Part shown: piece after piece, positions 1 through 10,586 of the stretch | Numbering within the stretch: position 1 is the first letter of the stretch | How the letters are laid out: every line of letters starts with the position of its first letter | Origin: Phycisphaerales bacterium | GTDB lineage: Bacteria > Planctomycetota > Phycisphaerae > Phycisphaerales > UBA1924 | Assembly: GCA_040221175.1 (NCBI GenBank) | Contig: JAVJVK010000007.1 | Coordinates: 1-64,000, forward strand | Direction of reading: 5' to 3' | DNA length: 64,000 nt | Notes under the pieces: generated by a model | Databases searched by the model: none | What the model saw: the letters and a program-made list of their open reading frames with translations, nothing else | What the model was told of the DNA's origin: nothing | Made by a program: the position numbers and the translations under genes

Positions 1-140
1 GCCTGCGCATGCGCTCCGCTCGCGGACTCGCTGCGCGGATTCTCCGGCGCCACCGTGCACGCCCACGCTAAACCTTCCCCCCGCGCCGCAGCATCCGCCG
101 ATCGAGTATTCGAGCGAAAGCCCAAGCGGAGGCGAGGCGG

Positions 141-228
141 CCCCCCGCCCCCCAGCACCCCCCCCCCTTCCCCCCCCCCCACCACCCCCTGCGCCGCCGG
201 GCCCCCCCCGCCCCCGGGCCCCCGCCCG
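141..228 (-). repeat. C-rich tract, G-quadruplex-like on minus strand
   Basis: The plus strand carries many C runs of 4 to 12 bases, for example at 141-146, 160-167 and 171-180. The minus strand therefore has more than four runs of three or more G separated by short loops, the pattern expected of a G-quadruplex. It lies about 210-300 bases past the stop of the gene ending at 439, in the direction of that gene's transcription, so it could impede polymerase. The function is inference; run lengths may also contain sequencing error. Confidence 0.6.
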
Positions 229-382
229 CAAGCCAGCCACGCCCGCGCCTCACGACCACTTCAATTGGTCCAGCCGCAGCGCAGCCGCCGCGTCTTCGGG
301 GCGGCTCCGCGCAGGCGTCGAACATCGGCGCACGGCCGAGACCAACGCGCCCGACCCACCGTGCCCCCCCACCGCGCAACGC

Positions 383-425
383 CCCCGCCGGCGAGGCGTC
401 AAGGAAACTCCCCGCCGGCGAGGCG
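383..425. repeat. 16-bp direct repeat, period 27
   Basis: CCCCGCCGGCGAGGCG occurs exactly at 383-398 and again at 410-425. It lies just beyond the stop codon of the lamin-tail gene. Each copy contains the palindrome CGCCGGCG. No role is known to me. Confidence 0.7.
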
Positions 426-438
426 ACAAGATAAAACT

Positions 439-3400
439 TCAACACCCCGCGTCGAACGCGTTGCTGAACGCCAGGAAGTCGAACAGGGTCAGGCTGCCGT
501 CGCCGTCGAAGTCGGCGCGGGCGTCGCCCGCATCGAAGGCGTTGGAGAAGGCCAGGAAGTCGAAGAGGGTCAGGCTGCCGTCGCCATCGAAGTCCGCCGG
601 GCACGCCCCGCCGAGGATGGCGTCTATCGCGTCCAGGTCGTCCTGGTTGACCACCAGGTCGCCCGTGACGTCGGCCGAGAGGTCGAACAGCACCGCCTCG
701 TTGATGTCGTCCCAGTTGGCCTCGCCGTCGTTGGCCGCGGCGATCTGCGCGACGATGTAGTCGCGGTCGAACGCGTCCACCAGGCCGTCGGCGCCGGCCG
801 TGGGCGTCCAGCCCGGGGTGGTCAGGCCATCGGCGTTGGAGATGTCAAAGCGGCTCCAGCCGGACTGGTAGGCGATGCTGCCGTCGCCGATGATGGTGCC
901 GAAGAAGTTGCCGCTGGTGCTGGCGTCGTCGACGGCCTCGAAGCCGGCCACGCGGTCGAGGTTGCCCGTGGCGGTGCTAAGGGCCAGGCCGTCGGCGAAG
1001 TAGCGGGCGTCCTCGACGTCGAAGTTGCCGTCGCCGTTGAAGTCGCCGATGATCTCGAGCACGACGCCCGAGCCGGGCTCGAAGCTGGCGCGGTCCTCGA
1101 GCGCGGCGATCATGGCGGGGATGTCGTTGACGTTGCGCAGGCCGTCGTTGTTGAAGTCGCCGGCCAGGCCGTTGCGGGCGCTCAGCGGGCTGCCGTAGAA
1201 GACCGGGTTGCCGGCCTGATCGACGTAGTTGCCCCCGCCGGCGACGCCGTCGGTGTAGGTGACGCCCGCGGTGCGGGTGGGCGCCAGGCCGGTGGTGCTG
1301 ACGCTGCCGAAGGTGGCCAGGCGGGCGTCGCCCAGCACGATGCTGGTGGCGCGGATCTCGTCCTGCAGGCTCTGGTTGAAGTCGGGGTTGGGGATCAGGC
1401 CGATGGGGTCCTCGTTCTCCTGCACGAAGTCGGTGGCGGCCGAGAGCACGAAGTTCAGGGCCAGGAACTCGGCGGGGGTGAAGTCGGTCTCGGGCGTGCC
1501 CATGCCGGCCTGCTCGAACGCCGCGATGCTGGCGGTGATGTTGTTGAGGTAGGCCGCGGCCTGCTCGTTCTGCATGGGCGGCAGGCCGGTGCCGATGCGG
1601 CCGCCCAGCGAGGGCGCCACCGCACGGGGGCTGCCCAGGGTGGTGAAGGTCTCCGGCCCGCCGATGGTGTAGCCGTTCTGGTCGTTGTCGAGCACCTCGT
1701 CGATGGTCGGGCGGCTGAACTCGGTGCCGCCGATCAGGTCGTTCTGCACGGCCAGCACGTCGGCCCGGCCGGTGAACAGCCAGCGGCTGGCGCGCTCGGC
1801 GCCGGTGTGGCCGATGGCCAGGCGCGTGTTGATGACGGTGGCCTCCATCGAGCCCGAGCCGCCCTTGTTGCTGGGCAGGTAATCGGGGCCGATGAGGTTG
1901 AACTGGGCATCATTGTTCTTGGCGCCGATGTTCTCGCCGCGGCCCCACGAGGGATCCAGCCCGATGGAGTTCTGGAAGCCGTTGCGCGTGCCCGAGCCCG
2001 AGTCGCGCGTCACGAACACCAGGTTCTCGCCGGTGCTCAGGCGACCGGTGGCGTTGCCGTAGCGCAGGTCGCTCTGGCGGATCTCCTGCTTGCCCACGCC
2101 GTAGTTGACGATGGCCGCGATGGGCACGAAGGCGATCTGCGTGTCGAACACCACGTCGGTGTCGGTCGCCGCCGGCGGGTTGGCCGGGTCGAACGGGCGC
2201 AGGCCGCCCAGGCTCTTGAGGTTGTTGCTCTGACTTATGGGCGCGCCGGTCTTGTCGGTGGCGAAGATCTGGGCGTTGCCGTAGCCGGCCGAGCCGGGCT
2301 TGGCGTCCAGGGTGCCGTCGCCGGCCTGCGTGGCGAACCACGAGCTGGGCACGTCGAGCACGGCCAGGTCGATGCGGAAGCCGCCCATCGAGCTCGTGCT
2401 CGGGAAGGTAAACGGCGAGACCAGGTAGCTGCCGTCCATCATCGAGCGGAAGGGCGAGCCGCCGGGGTTGCCGGCGTTGTACACGCCCGGCACGGTGCCG
2501 GTGGCCAGGTCGACCCACTTCTCGCGGTTGGCGTAGGCGTTCTCGGCGTCGCCCGAGAACAGGCCCACGCGCGGATCATCGTCGTCGCGGGTGGTATCGA
2601 ACAGCGTGGGGGCCAGCGGGCCGTCGAGGTCGTTGGTCAGCACGAACTCTGCCAGGCCGTTGCCCGAGCCGGTCGAGCGGTAGGTGACGATCCAGTGGGC
2701 GTCGTCGTCGTAGCCGCCCGAGCCGCGCTGGCCGCCGGGGGCGAGTTGGTCGATGCCCGGGCCGATGCGACGGGCAAAGCCGTCCAGGTCCGGGTCGAGG
2801 AAGTCGTTGGTCGACGAGGGCGCCTGGAAGAAGCTCTCGAACAGCGTCGCGCCCGAGATGTTCACGAGGTAGGGACCGCGCACGGCCAGATCGGCCGGGG
2901 TCGTGCCGGGGCTGCCCACGCTGCTGACCAGGGTGGTGCCGGCGGGCGCGCTGACGTAGCCACCATCGACGCCATCGGTGCTCAGCGCCCAGTTGGCGCC
3001 CACGTTGGCGTCGTAGAAGGGGTTGACCAGGTAGAACGAGGCGGCGCCGTCGTCCACGGGCCAGCCGTCGTTGCCGCTGCCGTCGTAGGTCACCTGGGCG
3101 ACGGCGGCGCCGAAGTCGCGACCGGCGTGGCTGGTGATGCTGTCCCACAGGCCGAACTGCTCGGTGCCGCTGTTGTTCAGCGCCTGCCAGTTGTCGACGG
3201 CGATGAAGTTAATGCCCGCGCCCCACGCAGCCTCGACCTCGGCCACGCTCAGCGCGCTGTTGTACAGGACGGCGGTGCCGCCCGCGGGAACGCTGCCGCC
3301 GGCGATGTTGGCCGCCGTCACGGGCGAACCGCCGATGTCATCCAGCACCCAACCGGTCAGGTCGACGGAGGTGTCGCCGGTATTGACGATCTCGACGTAC

Positions 3401-3537
3401 TCCCACGAGTTGTCGGGATCAAACGCCGGGTTGAACATGATCTCGGTGATGGCGATGCTCTGGGCGCCGGCGGTTGCCGCGGCGCCGGCCAGGCCGCACG
3501 CGGCCAGCAGCGTCGAAATGGTCTTGGTCGTCTTCAT
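439..3537 (-). CDS. Secreted lamin-tail, phosphate-binding-like protein with C-terminal dockerin-like module
   Basis: The 1032-residue product starts at ATG 3537, preceded by GGAG at good spacing; residues 1-25 are a signal peptide ending in AGA. A lamin-tail-like domain follows (about 28-130, with ITEIMFNP and WEYVEIVNTG). The middle (about 225-560) resembles a PstS-type periplasmic binding protein: ISGATLFESFF near its start, RSTGSGNG near 286 and the loop-like VTRDSGSGTRNGF near 508. The C-terminus has EF-hand-like stretches near 790-850 and 955-970, then a Cys-bracketed 54-residue dockerin-like module made of two 27-residue repeats. The binding-protein match is motif-level, so phosphate or another anion as ligand is inference. 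It appears to be a single-gene transcript. It is probably extracellular or surface-attached. Confidence 0.8.
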   Translation of the reverse strand: MKTTKTISTLLAACGLAGAAATAGAQSIAITEIMFNPAFDPDNSWEYVEIVNTGDTSVDLTGWVLDDIGGSPVTAANIAGGSVPAGGTAVLYNSALSVAEVEAAWGAGINFIAVDNWQALNNSGTEQFGLWDSITSHAGRDFGAAVAQVTYDGSGNDGWPVDDGAASFYLVNPFYDANVGANWALSTDGVDGGYVSAPAGTTLVSSVGSPGTTPADLAVRGPYLVNISGATLFESFFQAPSSTNDFLDPDLDGFARRIGPGIDQLAPGGQRGSGGYDDDAHWIVTYRSTGSGNGLAEFVLTNDLDGPLAPTLFDTTRDDDDPRVGLFSGDAENAYANREKWVDLATGTVPGVYNAGNPGGSPFRSMMDGSYLVSPFTFPSTSSMGGFRIDLAVLDVPSSWFATQAGDGTLDAKPGSAGYGNAQIFATDKTGAPISQSNNLKSLGGLRPFDPANPPAATDTDVVFDTQIAFVPIAAIVNYGVGKQEIRQSDLRYGNATGRLSTGENLVFVTRDSGSGTRNGFQNSIGLDPSWGRGENIGAKNNDAQFNLIGPDYLPSNKGGSGSMEATVINTRLAIGHTGAERASRWLFTGRADVLAVQNDLIGGTEFSRPTIDEVLDNDQNGYTIGGPETFTTLGSPRAVAPSLGGRIGTGLPPMQNEQAAAYLNNITASIAAFEQAGMGTPETDFTPAEFLALNFVLSAATDFVQENEDPIGLIPNPDFNQSLQDEIRATSIVLGDARLATFGSVSTTGLAPTRTAGVTYTDGVAGGGNYVDQAGNPVFYGSPLSARNGLAGDFNNDGLRNVNDIPAMIAALEDRASFEPGSGVVLEIIGDFNGDGNFDVEDARYFADGLALSTATGNLDRVAGFEAVDDASTSGNFFGTIIGDGSIAYQSGWSRFDISNADGLTTPGWTPTAGADGLVDAFDRDYIVAQIAAANDGEANWDDINEAVLFDLSADVTGDLVVNQDDLDAIDAILGGACPADFDGDGSLTLFDFLAFSNAFDAGDARADFDGDGSLTLFDFLAFSNAFDAGC
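442..603 (-). repeat. 81-bp tandem repeat encoding the dockerin-like module
   Basis: Two adjacent 81-bp units (442-522 and 523-603) encode nearly identical 27-residue EF-hand-like repeats with the loop DFDGDGSLTLFD. Related 162-bp segments occur in five other genes of the window, at 5102-5263, 32732-32893, 34934-35095, 48248-48409 and 51364-51525. Confidence 0.85.
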
Positions 3538-3691
3538 GGAACTTCTCTCCGCAAGGTGAACAGGAAGCCTCGTGCTCATGGTCCTTCCGAGGCGGCATCG
3601 ACCGCCCGGCTCCTCCCTCGTCGAGGGCCGGACCGCGCCCCCGATGCCCGCGTTGCAGCGGGCCATGCCTTGATGTGGGTCAGCAACGCAA

Positions 3692-3715
3692 ACGGCCGCG
3701 GTTTCCCGCGGCCGT
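3692..3715 (-). terminator. Intrinsic terminator of the prepilin-like gene
   Basis: A perfect 10-bp inverted repeat ACGGCCGCGG/CCGCGGCCGT encloses a 4-base loop. On the minus strand it is followed by TTTGCGTTGC. It starts 10 bases past the stop codon of the gene ending at 3725. Confidence 0.65.
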
Positions 3716-3724
3716 AGCGACGAA

Positions 3725-4765
3725 TCAGTCTTCCAGGCGAACGCGGATATTGCGGCCCGTCAGGCTGTAGAACTGCTCGCCCCACAACCGCTGGCGGATC
3801 GTGTCTCGAACGTCGTACAAGGCCACGTGTCCGTCGGCGAACACGAAGTTGGCCTTGCCGCCGTGCTTGCGGCTGACGGCGTTCAGGTTCGTCCGCGGAT
3901 CCTCGATCAGGCCCGTCGCCTTCTCGGCCTCGCCGGCATCAAGGATGTCGCGATCGGGATCGGGATAGGTAAAGCGTGCCTCGGCGCCCGAGCTGCCCGG
4001 GGCCTCGCGATACACGTCCTGGCCCGCGCTCAGGCCAAGGAAGGGCGTGATCGGCCGATGGCTCTTGATGACGCGGCCACCCGACGAGGGATAGAGCGTC
4101 TGCCAGTCCGGGCCTTCCTGGAATTCGGTCGCCAGGATGGTCGTGCTGTGGCTGTTGATCCAATCGGGATTCACCAGCCGGTTGCGACGGGGCGTGCTCG
4201 TCGCGAACTTGTTGCGCGGGAAGATCGCCGCGTTCCCGGCGAAGGCCATCCGCTTGAGCTGACGATCCTCGGGCTCGGGCGAACCGATGGAGCCGCCAAG
4301 GTCGTTGACCTGGCCGTTCTCCCAATCATCGAACTTCGGCCCGGGGTTGGTTGCCGGAGCGCCACCGTTGAGCGCCGCGGGCGATGCAAAAGCATCCTGC
4401 GGCAAGTTGCCACCCTCGAACAGCGCCCACGACCAGTGGATGTAGCCATTGGCGGGAACGGGATTGCTGTCGAGCTGGTCCTTGACCTCCCAGTCTTCAC
4501 CATCCCGGTCCTTGCCGTAGACGTACGCGGGTGGGAAGGTCTTGTTATCAACGGTGTAGGTCGTCACGCCTTGGCCGACCGCCCGAAGCTGAGCGGCTGC
4601 CTTGATCTGCTGGGCGGCGGCCCGAGCCTTGCCCAGGCTGGGCAGCAGGATGCCGATGAGCAGCGCAATGATCGCGATGACCACCAGCAACTCGATGAGT
4701 GTGAAGGCACGGCTCTTTGCCGTAGCCGAAAGGGCGCCTGGGGCCATTCGTGTCGTCCGATCCAT
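3725..4765 (-). CDS. Prepilin-type N-terminal cleavage/methylation protein (H-X9-DG class)
   Basis: The 346-residue product starts at ATG 4765 behind a GGGGGA-type ribosome site. A basic leader ends in SRA, then [20 protein letters not shown] gives the class III signal with Glu at position +5 and a membrane helix. The C-terminal part has [18 protein letters not shown], matching the planctomycete prepilin-type H-X9-DG pattern. Such proteins are very numerous in planctomycetes and are thought to be exported by type II secretion or pilus-like machinery after prepilin-peptidase cleavage. It stands alone, far from the pilus-like operon at 20.6-30 kb. Its specific role is unknown. Confidence 0.85.
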   Translation of the reverse strand: MDRTTRMAPGALSATAKSRAFTLIELLVVIAIIALLIGILLPSLGKARAAAQQIKAAAQLRAVGQGVTTYTVDNKTFPPAYVYGKDRDGEDWEVKDQLDSNPVPANGYIHWSWALFEGGNLPQDAFASPAALNGGAPATNPGPKFDDWENGQVNDLGGSIGSPEPEDRQLKRMAFAGNAAIFPRNKFATSTPRRNRLVNPDWINSHSTTILATEFQEGPDWQTLYPSSGGRVIKSHRPITPFLGLSAGQDVYREAPGSSGAEARFTYPDPDRDILDAGEAEKATGLIEDPRTNLNAVSRKHGGKANFVFADGHVALYDVRDTIRQRLWGEQFYSLTGRNIRVRLED

Positions 4766-5095
4766 GGGCGTCGTCCCCCGAGCTCGTTCGTGGCTTGAAG
4801 TCGTGATCCGTCCGACCCGCGCCGGACCAGAAGAGATCTGCGCCGAATTGGTGTCCGGCATGGCCTGGATAGCAAGGGGGCGCGATATGCGCAGAAAGTG
4901 CCGGCCTCATGCACGCATGTTGCTTCTTGCGCGCACCTAACCGAATACCGGCCTCAAAGAGGCTGGTATCAACGATTGTTTAGAACTTCTTAATGAATCG
5001 GGTCGAGCCCGGCTTGCGCACACTTAGCGCAATCACCACACATTCGAGGGAACCAAAGACGCGGAACCAACGATGCAAAGCCGACCGTGGCCGCC
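4766..5095. other. Intergenic stretch with one hairpin
   Basis: No gene is seen in these 330 bases between two minus-strand genes. The only structure I can support is the inverted repeat at 4946-4970. It probably holds the promoter of the prepilin-like gene, but no clear -35/-10 pair stands out. Confidence 0.5.
4946..4970. other. Inverted repeat, 11-bp stem with 3-base loop
   Basis: ATACCGGCCTC and GAGGCTGGTAT flank AAA. The stem is perfect apart from one position, which is a G-U wobble in plus-strand RNA and an A-C mismatch in minus-strand RNA. There is no T run after it on either strand, so it is not a standard terminator. It lies between the stop at 5096 and the prepilin start at 4765. 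Confidence 0.5.
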
Positions 5096-6463
5096 CTACT
5101 CGCAGCCGGCGTCGAACTCGTTCTGGAACACGAGGAAGTCGAAGATCGTCAACTCGCCGTCGCCGTCGAAGTCGGCCGCGAGATCACCCGCGTCAAAGAG
5201 GTTTTGGAAGCCCAGGAAGTCGAAGATGGTCAGGGAGCCGTCGCCGTCGATGTCGACGCGGCAGCCGCCGCCGCACGTCCAAAGGGCAATGTTGCGTGCA
5301 TCTTCGAAGCCGGCGAACGAGAACCCGCCGGTGACGACCAGCGACGTGCCCATACCGAATTCGTCGTATGCCGCCATCGCCGCGATTCCTGGCACCGCGC
5401 CGCCCGAGACCCCGTCGCCCACGGTCCGCCACCCGGCACCGTCCCAAGAGGCAAAGCCGAAGACCGCCTCGCTGCCCGAGAGTACGAAGCTGCCGCCGGC
5501 GTAGAGCTTCTGGCCATTGCCAACGTCTTCGACGAGTAGCGCCGTCACGGTATTGTCGAATCCGTCGCCCACGGGTGCGAACGCAGAACCATCCCATCGG
5601 GCGATTGATGCAGCACCGACGCCGCCGGCTTGCGCAAAGTTGCCTCCGACGACGAGTTCATCGCCATCGCCGAAGTCATGCACCGCCATGGCATTGCCGC
5701 GCGGATTGTCACCGCCGCTCAGCCCGCCGCCGACCGCTTCGAACGCCGAGCCGTTCCATCGAGCCAGGTTCGCTCCACCGCCAGTCGGCAGGGTGAAGCG
5801 GCCGGCGATGTAGAGCGAAGGGCCGGAGCCATCGTCGTAGATCATGAAATCGTTGACCGAGCCGAGGACCCCGTCGCCGAAGCCTCGCCACTCGTTACCG
5901 TCCCACGCCGCCACGCCCGGGCTGAACACCGCACCTCCGCCGGCGGCCGAGAACGTACCGCCCACGAACAACAGTTCCTCGCCCTCGAACTCGAGCGTGC
6001 GCAAGCCCAGCACCTGACCGTTCACGCCGCCATTGAGTGAATCCCAGAAGCCGCCCTCTGGCGAGACCTCGAAGCGGGCGATGCCGCTCACCGGCTCGCC
6101 ATCGGCAAATGCGAATCCGCCGCCGGCGACGAAGTCGCCTCGGAAGTTGGTCGCTACGTTGGCGCCCAGGACGCTGCCGCTGGCGCTCGTCAGCCCGCTG
6201 GTTCCAAAGGTGCGCCATCCGTCGCCGGGGTTCCATCGCGCATTGCCGTTCGCCGAGATGCCGCCCACCGAGGCGAATCGACCGCTGATCACGATCTCGG
6301 GCCCATCGCCCAGGTCGGCGATCGCCAGACCCTTACGCAGGCTCGCGACGTCGACGCCCGGCTGGCCGATGGATCGGTCCCAGTCTGGCGTGCATTGACC
6401 ACGCACCGGACCTGAGAGCACGGCAACACCGACCGCAGTCCACGCCGAAATCAGCTTCACCAT
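5096..6463 (-). CDS. Secreted beta-propeller-like repeat protein with dockerin-like module
   Basis: The 455-residue product starts at ATG 6463, chosen because GGAGG lies 8 bases upstream and a signal peptide (MVKLISAWTAVGVAVLSG) follows directly. The body has repeated units with the pattern ISGRFxxxGG, ARWxG and W-x-x-x-G, for example FASVGGISANGNARWNPG and FTLPTGGGANLARWNGSAF, typical of extracellular propeller-like repeats. It ends with the 54-residue Cys-bracketed module (CRVDIDGDG to DAGC) plus one Glu. No catalytic motif is seen. It is likely extracellular; the ligand or role is unknown. Confidence 0.75.
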   Translation of the reverse strand: MVKLISAWTAVGVAVLSGPVRGQCTPDWDRSIGQPGVDVASLRKGLAIADLGDGPEIVISGRFASVGGISANGNARWNPGDGWRTFGTSGLTSASGSVLGANVATNFRGDFVAGGGFAFADGEPVSGIARFEVSPEGGFWDSLNGGVNGQVLGLRTLEFEGEELLFVGGTFSAAGGGAVFSPGVAAWDGNEWRGFGDGVLGSVNDFMIYDDGSGPSLYIAGRFTLPTGGGANLARWNGSAFEAVGGGLSGGDNPRGNAMAVHDFGDGDELVVGGNFAQAGGVGAASIARWDGSAFAPVGDGFDNTVTALLVEDVGNGQKLYAGGSFVLSGSEAVFGFASWDGAGWRTVGDGVSGGAVPGIAAMAAYDEFGMGTSLVVTGGFSFAGFEDARNIALWTCGGGCRVDIDGDGSLTIFDFLGFQNLFDAGDLAADFDGDGELTIFDFLVFQNEFDAGCE

Positions 6464-6559
6464 CGCACGAGCCTCCATGAGCATCCGGCCAGGACGTGCC
6501 CATCGGGGGATACAGTCGGGATAGCACGCCTGTTTCGGGGCTTGCCCGGGAGGCCCGCG

Positions 6560-7051
6560 ATGGATCAGCCCAAGCCCACGCCCCAGCACGCATGGCTCTC
6601 GAAACTCGTCGGCACGTGGACATACACCGGCCGCGGCGACATGGGCCCCGACCAGCCACCGCACGAGTTCTCGGGCACGGAAGTTGTTCGCTCGATGGGC
6701 GGCCTGTGGATCGTGTGCGAGGGCGCCATCTCTATGCCGGACGGCAGCGAGGGCCAGACGCTCATGACCCTGGGCTATGACCCGCTGGCCAGCCGCTTCG
6801 TCGGTTCGTGGCTTGGCTCGATGATGACCTTCATGTTTCGATATGACGGAGCCCTGGACGAAGGTGGCACCGTGTTGACTCTCGACACGATGGGACCGTC
6901 GATGGACCCCGATGCCGCCCTGGGCACCATGGCCCGCTTCCAGGACATCATCGAGCAGGTGAGCGATACGCACCGCATCCTGCGATCACGCACGGTGCAC
7001 GACGATGGGTCCCGCACCCAGTTCATGGAAGCGCACTACCACCGCGGGTAG
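6560..7051 (+). CDS. DUF1579-family protein
   Basis: The 163-residue product starts at ATG 6560, 7 bases after GGGAGG. Motifs such as WLSKLVGTWTYTG, the central GTEVVRSMGGLWIVCEG and the later SWLGSMMTFMFRYDGAL match the DUF1579 family of small, calycin-like soluble proteins of unknown function. No signal peptide or membrane segment is seen. It is divergent from the gene at 5096-6463 and convergent with the gene ending at 7056, so it is probably a single transcript. Confidence 0.8.
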   Translation: MDQPKPTPQHAWLSKLVGTWTYTGRGDMGPDQPPHEFSGTEVVRSMGGLWIVCEGAISMPDGSEGQTLMTLGYDPLASRFVGSWLGSMMTFMFRYDGALDEGGTVLTLDTMGPSMDPDAALGTMARFQDIIEQVSDTHRILRSRTVHDDGSRTQFMEAHYHRG

Positions 7052-7055
7052 GCCG

Positions 7056-8606
7056 TCACGTGCGCGCGGCGACGGGCGTGTGCGATGGCTTTGCCTCAAT
7101 CTGAGAAGATGTGTCGGCCTGTTCCTCGCCCGAGGGCGTGGCGCTCTGCGGAGACCGCGCCGGCTTACGACCGATTGCGATGACGCTCAGCCCGGGCAAG
7201 CTGTCGATATTCTCGACGAGCTTGGCCACCGGCAGCATTCGATGGAAGAGCTTCACTTGACCCGGCGAAAGCTGCTTGCGGCCCATCTTGGCGCTTGCCC
7301 ACCAGCCCAGCACGCCCAGGCGATTGAACTGCTGCGTCTGCACGACTTCGAAGCCAGCCTCCTTCAGCCGCTCGCTCAGGGAGGCCCGCGTGTAGCGGCG
7401 CAGGTGGCCCAGCCGACGGTCGTACTCGGAGAACAGCCAGTCGTGCGCTGGCGCGAGCACGATCGCGTGCCCGCCGGGCGACAGCACGTCGTAGTAACGC
7501 TTCAGCATCGCCAGGTCATCGCCCACGTGCTCTACCACGTTGATCGCAAGCACCGTATCGGGCTGCTCCTGCGCAATGACGTCCCGTGCCTCGGGCTCGG
7601 CCAGATCGATGCGTGATGCGCGGACGTTCTCGAGGTGCGCGTAGCGGCGGCCGGCGATCTCGGCGTAGTACGGATCCAGATCCGTGCAGATCAGGCGCTG
7701 CCGATCGAGCAACTGCTCGGTGAAGTTTCCGATTCCGCAACCGGCCTCCAGCACACGGGAGCCGACATATGACTCGAACCGGGACATGAGCCAGCGGTTG
7801 TAGCTGCGGGCCCGGCGGACGCTCTCGAGCATGTAGTAGCCGTCGTGGGTGGTGAATCGCTTGTCGAAGAAGCGGAACTTGAAGAGCAGCCACAGCGCCT
7901 GCACGCCGTCCTTCCAGGTGATGTTCTTGCCCTCGGCATAGCTGCGGCCGTGGTAGCTGATCGGCACCTCGTAAATGCGCGCATTCCACTGGGCGAGTCG
8001 CGTGGTCAGTTCGGGCTCGATGCCGAACCGATCGCTCTTGAGAGGAATCTGCTTCAGGATGTCGGTTCGAACCGCCTTGTAGCAGGTCTCCATGTCGGTC
8101 AAGTTGATATCGTTGAGCGCATTGGTCACCGTCGTCAGAAAGCGATTGGCCACGCTGTGCCAGAAGAGGAGCACCCGCCGCTGCTCGCTGGCGGCAAAGC
8201 GTGATCCAAAGACCGCGTCGGCGTTGCCTTCCAGGATCGGACGCAACATCCGCGGATAATCCGCGGGGTCGTACTCCAGGTCGCTGTCCTGCACGATAGC
8301 GATGTCGCCGGTGCATTCCTCGATCGCGCGGCGGATGGCGGCGCCCTTGCCATAGTTGCGATGCTGGTGGAATACGCGGATGCGCGCATCCTGCTCGGCC
8401 AGTTCGGCCAGGATCTCACGGGAACGATCCTGGCTGCCGTCATCCACGGCGACGAGTTCGATCTTCAGGCCAAGATCATCGATCGGCGCCGAAAGCACGC
8501 GCGCCACGATCGTCCGGAGCGTTCGCGCCTCGTTGTAGACGGGCATCAAGACGCTCAACGTCCGGTAGCGAGGGGGAGATTCCGACGCATGCGTGCTGCC
8601 TGTCAT
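7056..8606 (-). CDS. Fused family 2 glycosyltransferase and SAM methyltransferase
   Basis: The 516-residue product starts at ATG 8606 after GGAGG. Residues about 15-245 form a GT-A family 2 glycosyltransferase (LSVLMPVYNEARTL, VAVDDGSQDRS, IVQDSDLEYDP) of the dolichol-phosphate-mannose-synthase-like type. Residues about 275-480 form a class I methyltransferase with the SAM loop VLEAGCGIGNF, acidic ICTDLDPYY and the post-motif NVVEHVGDDLAML. The two domains are in one frame with no frameshift. Substrate is unknown; a polyprenyl-phosphate sugar with later methylation, or separate steps of one glycan pathway, is inference. It follows glnS with a 71-base gap. Confidence 0.88.
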   Translation of the reverse strand: MTGSTHASESPPRYRTLSVLMPVYNEARTLRTIVARVLSAPIDDLGLKIELVAVDDGSQDRSREILAELAEQDARIRVFHQHRNYGKGAAIRRAIEECTGDIAIVQDSDLEYDPADYPRMLRPILEGNADAVFGSRFAASEQRRVLLFWHSVANRFLTTVTNALNDINLTDMETCYKAVRTDILKQIPLKSDRFGIEPELTTRLAQWNARIYEVPISYHGRSYAEGKNITWKDGVQALWLLFKFRFFDKRFTTHDGYYMLESVRRARSYNRWLMSRFESYVGSRVLEAGCGIGNFTEQLLDRQRLICTDLDPYYAEIAGRRYAHLENVRASRIDLAEPEARDVIAQEQPDTVLAINVVEHVGDDLAMLKRYYDVLSPGGHAIVLAPAHDWLFSEYDRRLGHLRRYTRASLSERLKEAGFEVVQTQQFNRLGVLGWWASAKMGRKQLSPGQVKLFHRMLPVAKLVENIDSLPGLSVIAIGRKPARSPQSATPSGEEQADTSSQIEAKPSHTPVAART

Positions 8607-8677
8607 GGGCGCCTCCGATTCGACGTACGACCCGCCAGCCCATCGGCCCGCGGCCGCTCCCGTCGCCACAATCCCCC

Positions 8678-10516
<1,839 letters not shown>

Positions 10517-10586
10517 GCCCAAGCCTATGTCCGCCGGGCCGCGCGCTCCGCACCATTGCCCCGGCCGACAGGTGGCGGCCGGAGGG

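Larger units (their letters stand above)
1..438. other. Non-coding stretch with C-rich tract
   Basis: I see no convincing gene here. Long open frames exist only because the DNA is very GC-rich, and their translations are Pro/Arg/Gly-rich noise. The stretch lies downstream of the lamin-tail gene, which ends at 439 on the minus strand. It contains an extreme C-rich tract at 141-228 (G-rich on the minus strand) and a 16-bp direct repeat, CCCCGCCGGCGAGGCG, at 383-398 and 410-425. Confidence 0.6.

Noticed and set aside
442-603. Tandem repeat resembling a CRISPR or satellite
   Set aside because: The two 81-bp units are in frame and encode EF-hand-like repeats, so this is a protein module.
55-3717. 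1220-codon open frame on the plus strand opposite the lamin-tail gene
   Set aside because: Antisense shadow: Val/Ala/Gly/Arg-rich translation with no domain, produced by high GC. The minus frame has signal peptide, domains and ribosome site.
10517-10522. TTG start for glnS at 10522
   Set aside because: Adds only two residues and has no better ribosome site than ATG 10516; kept only as an alternative.
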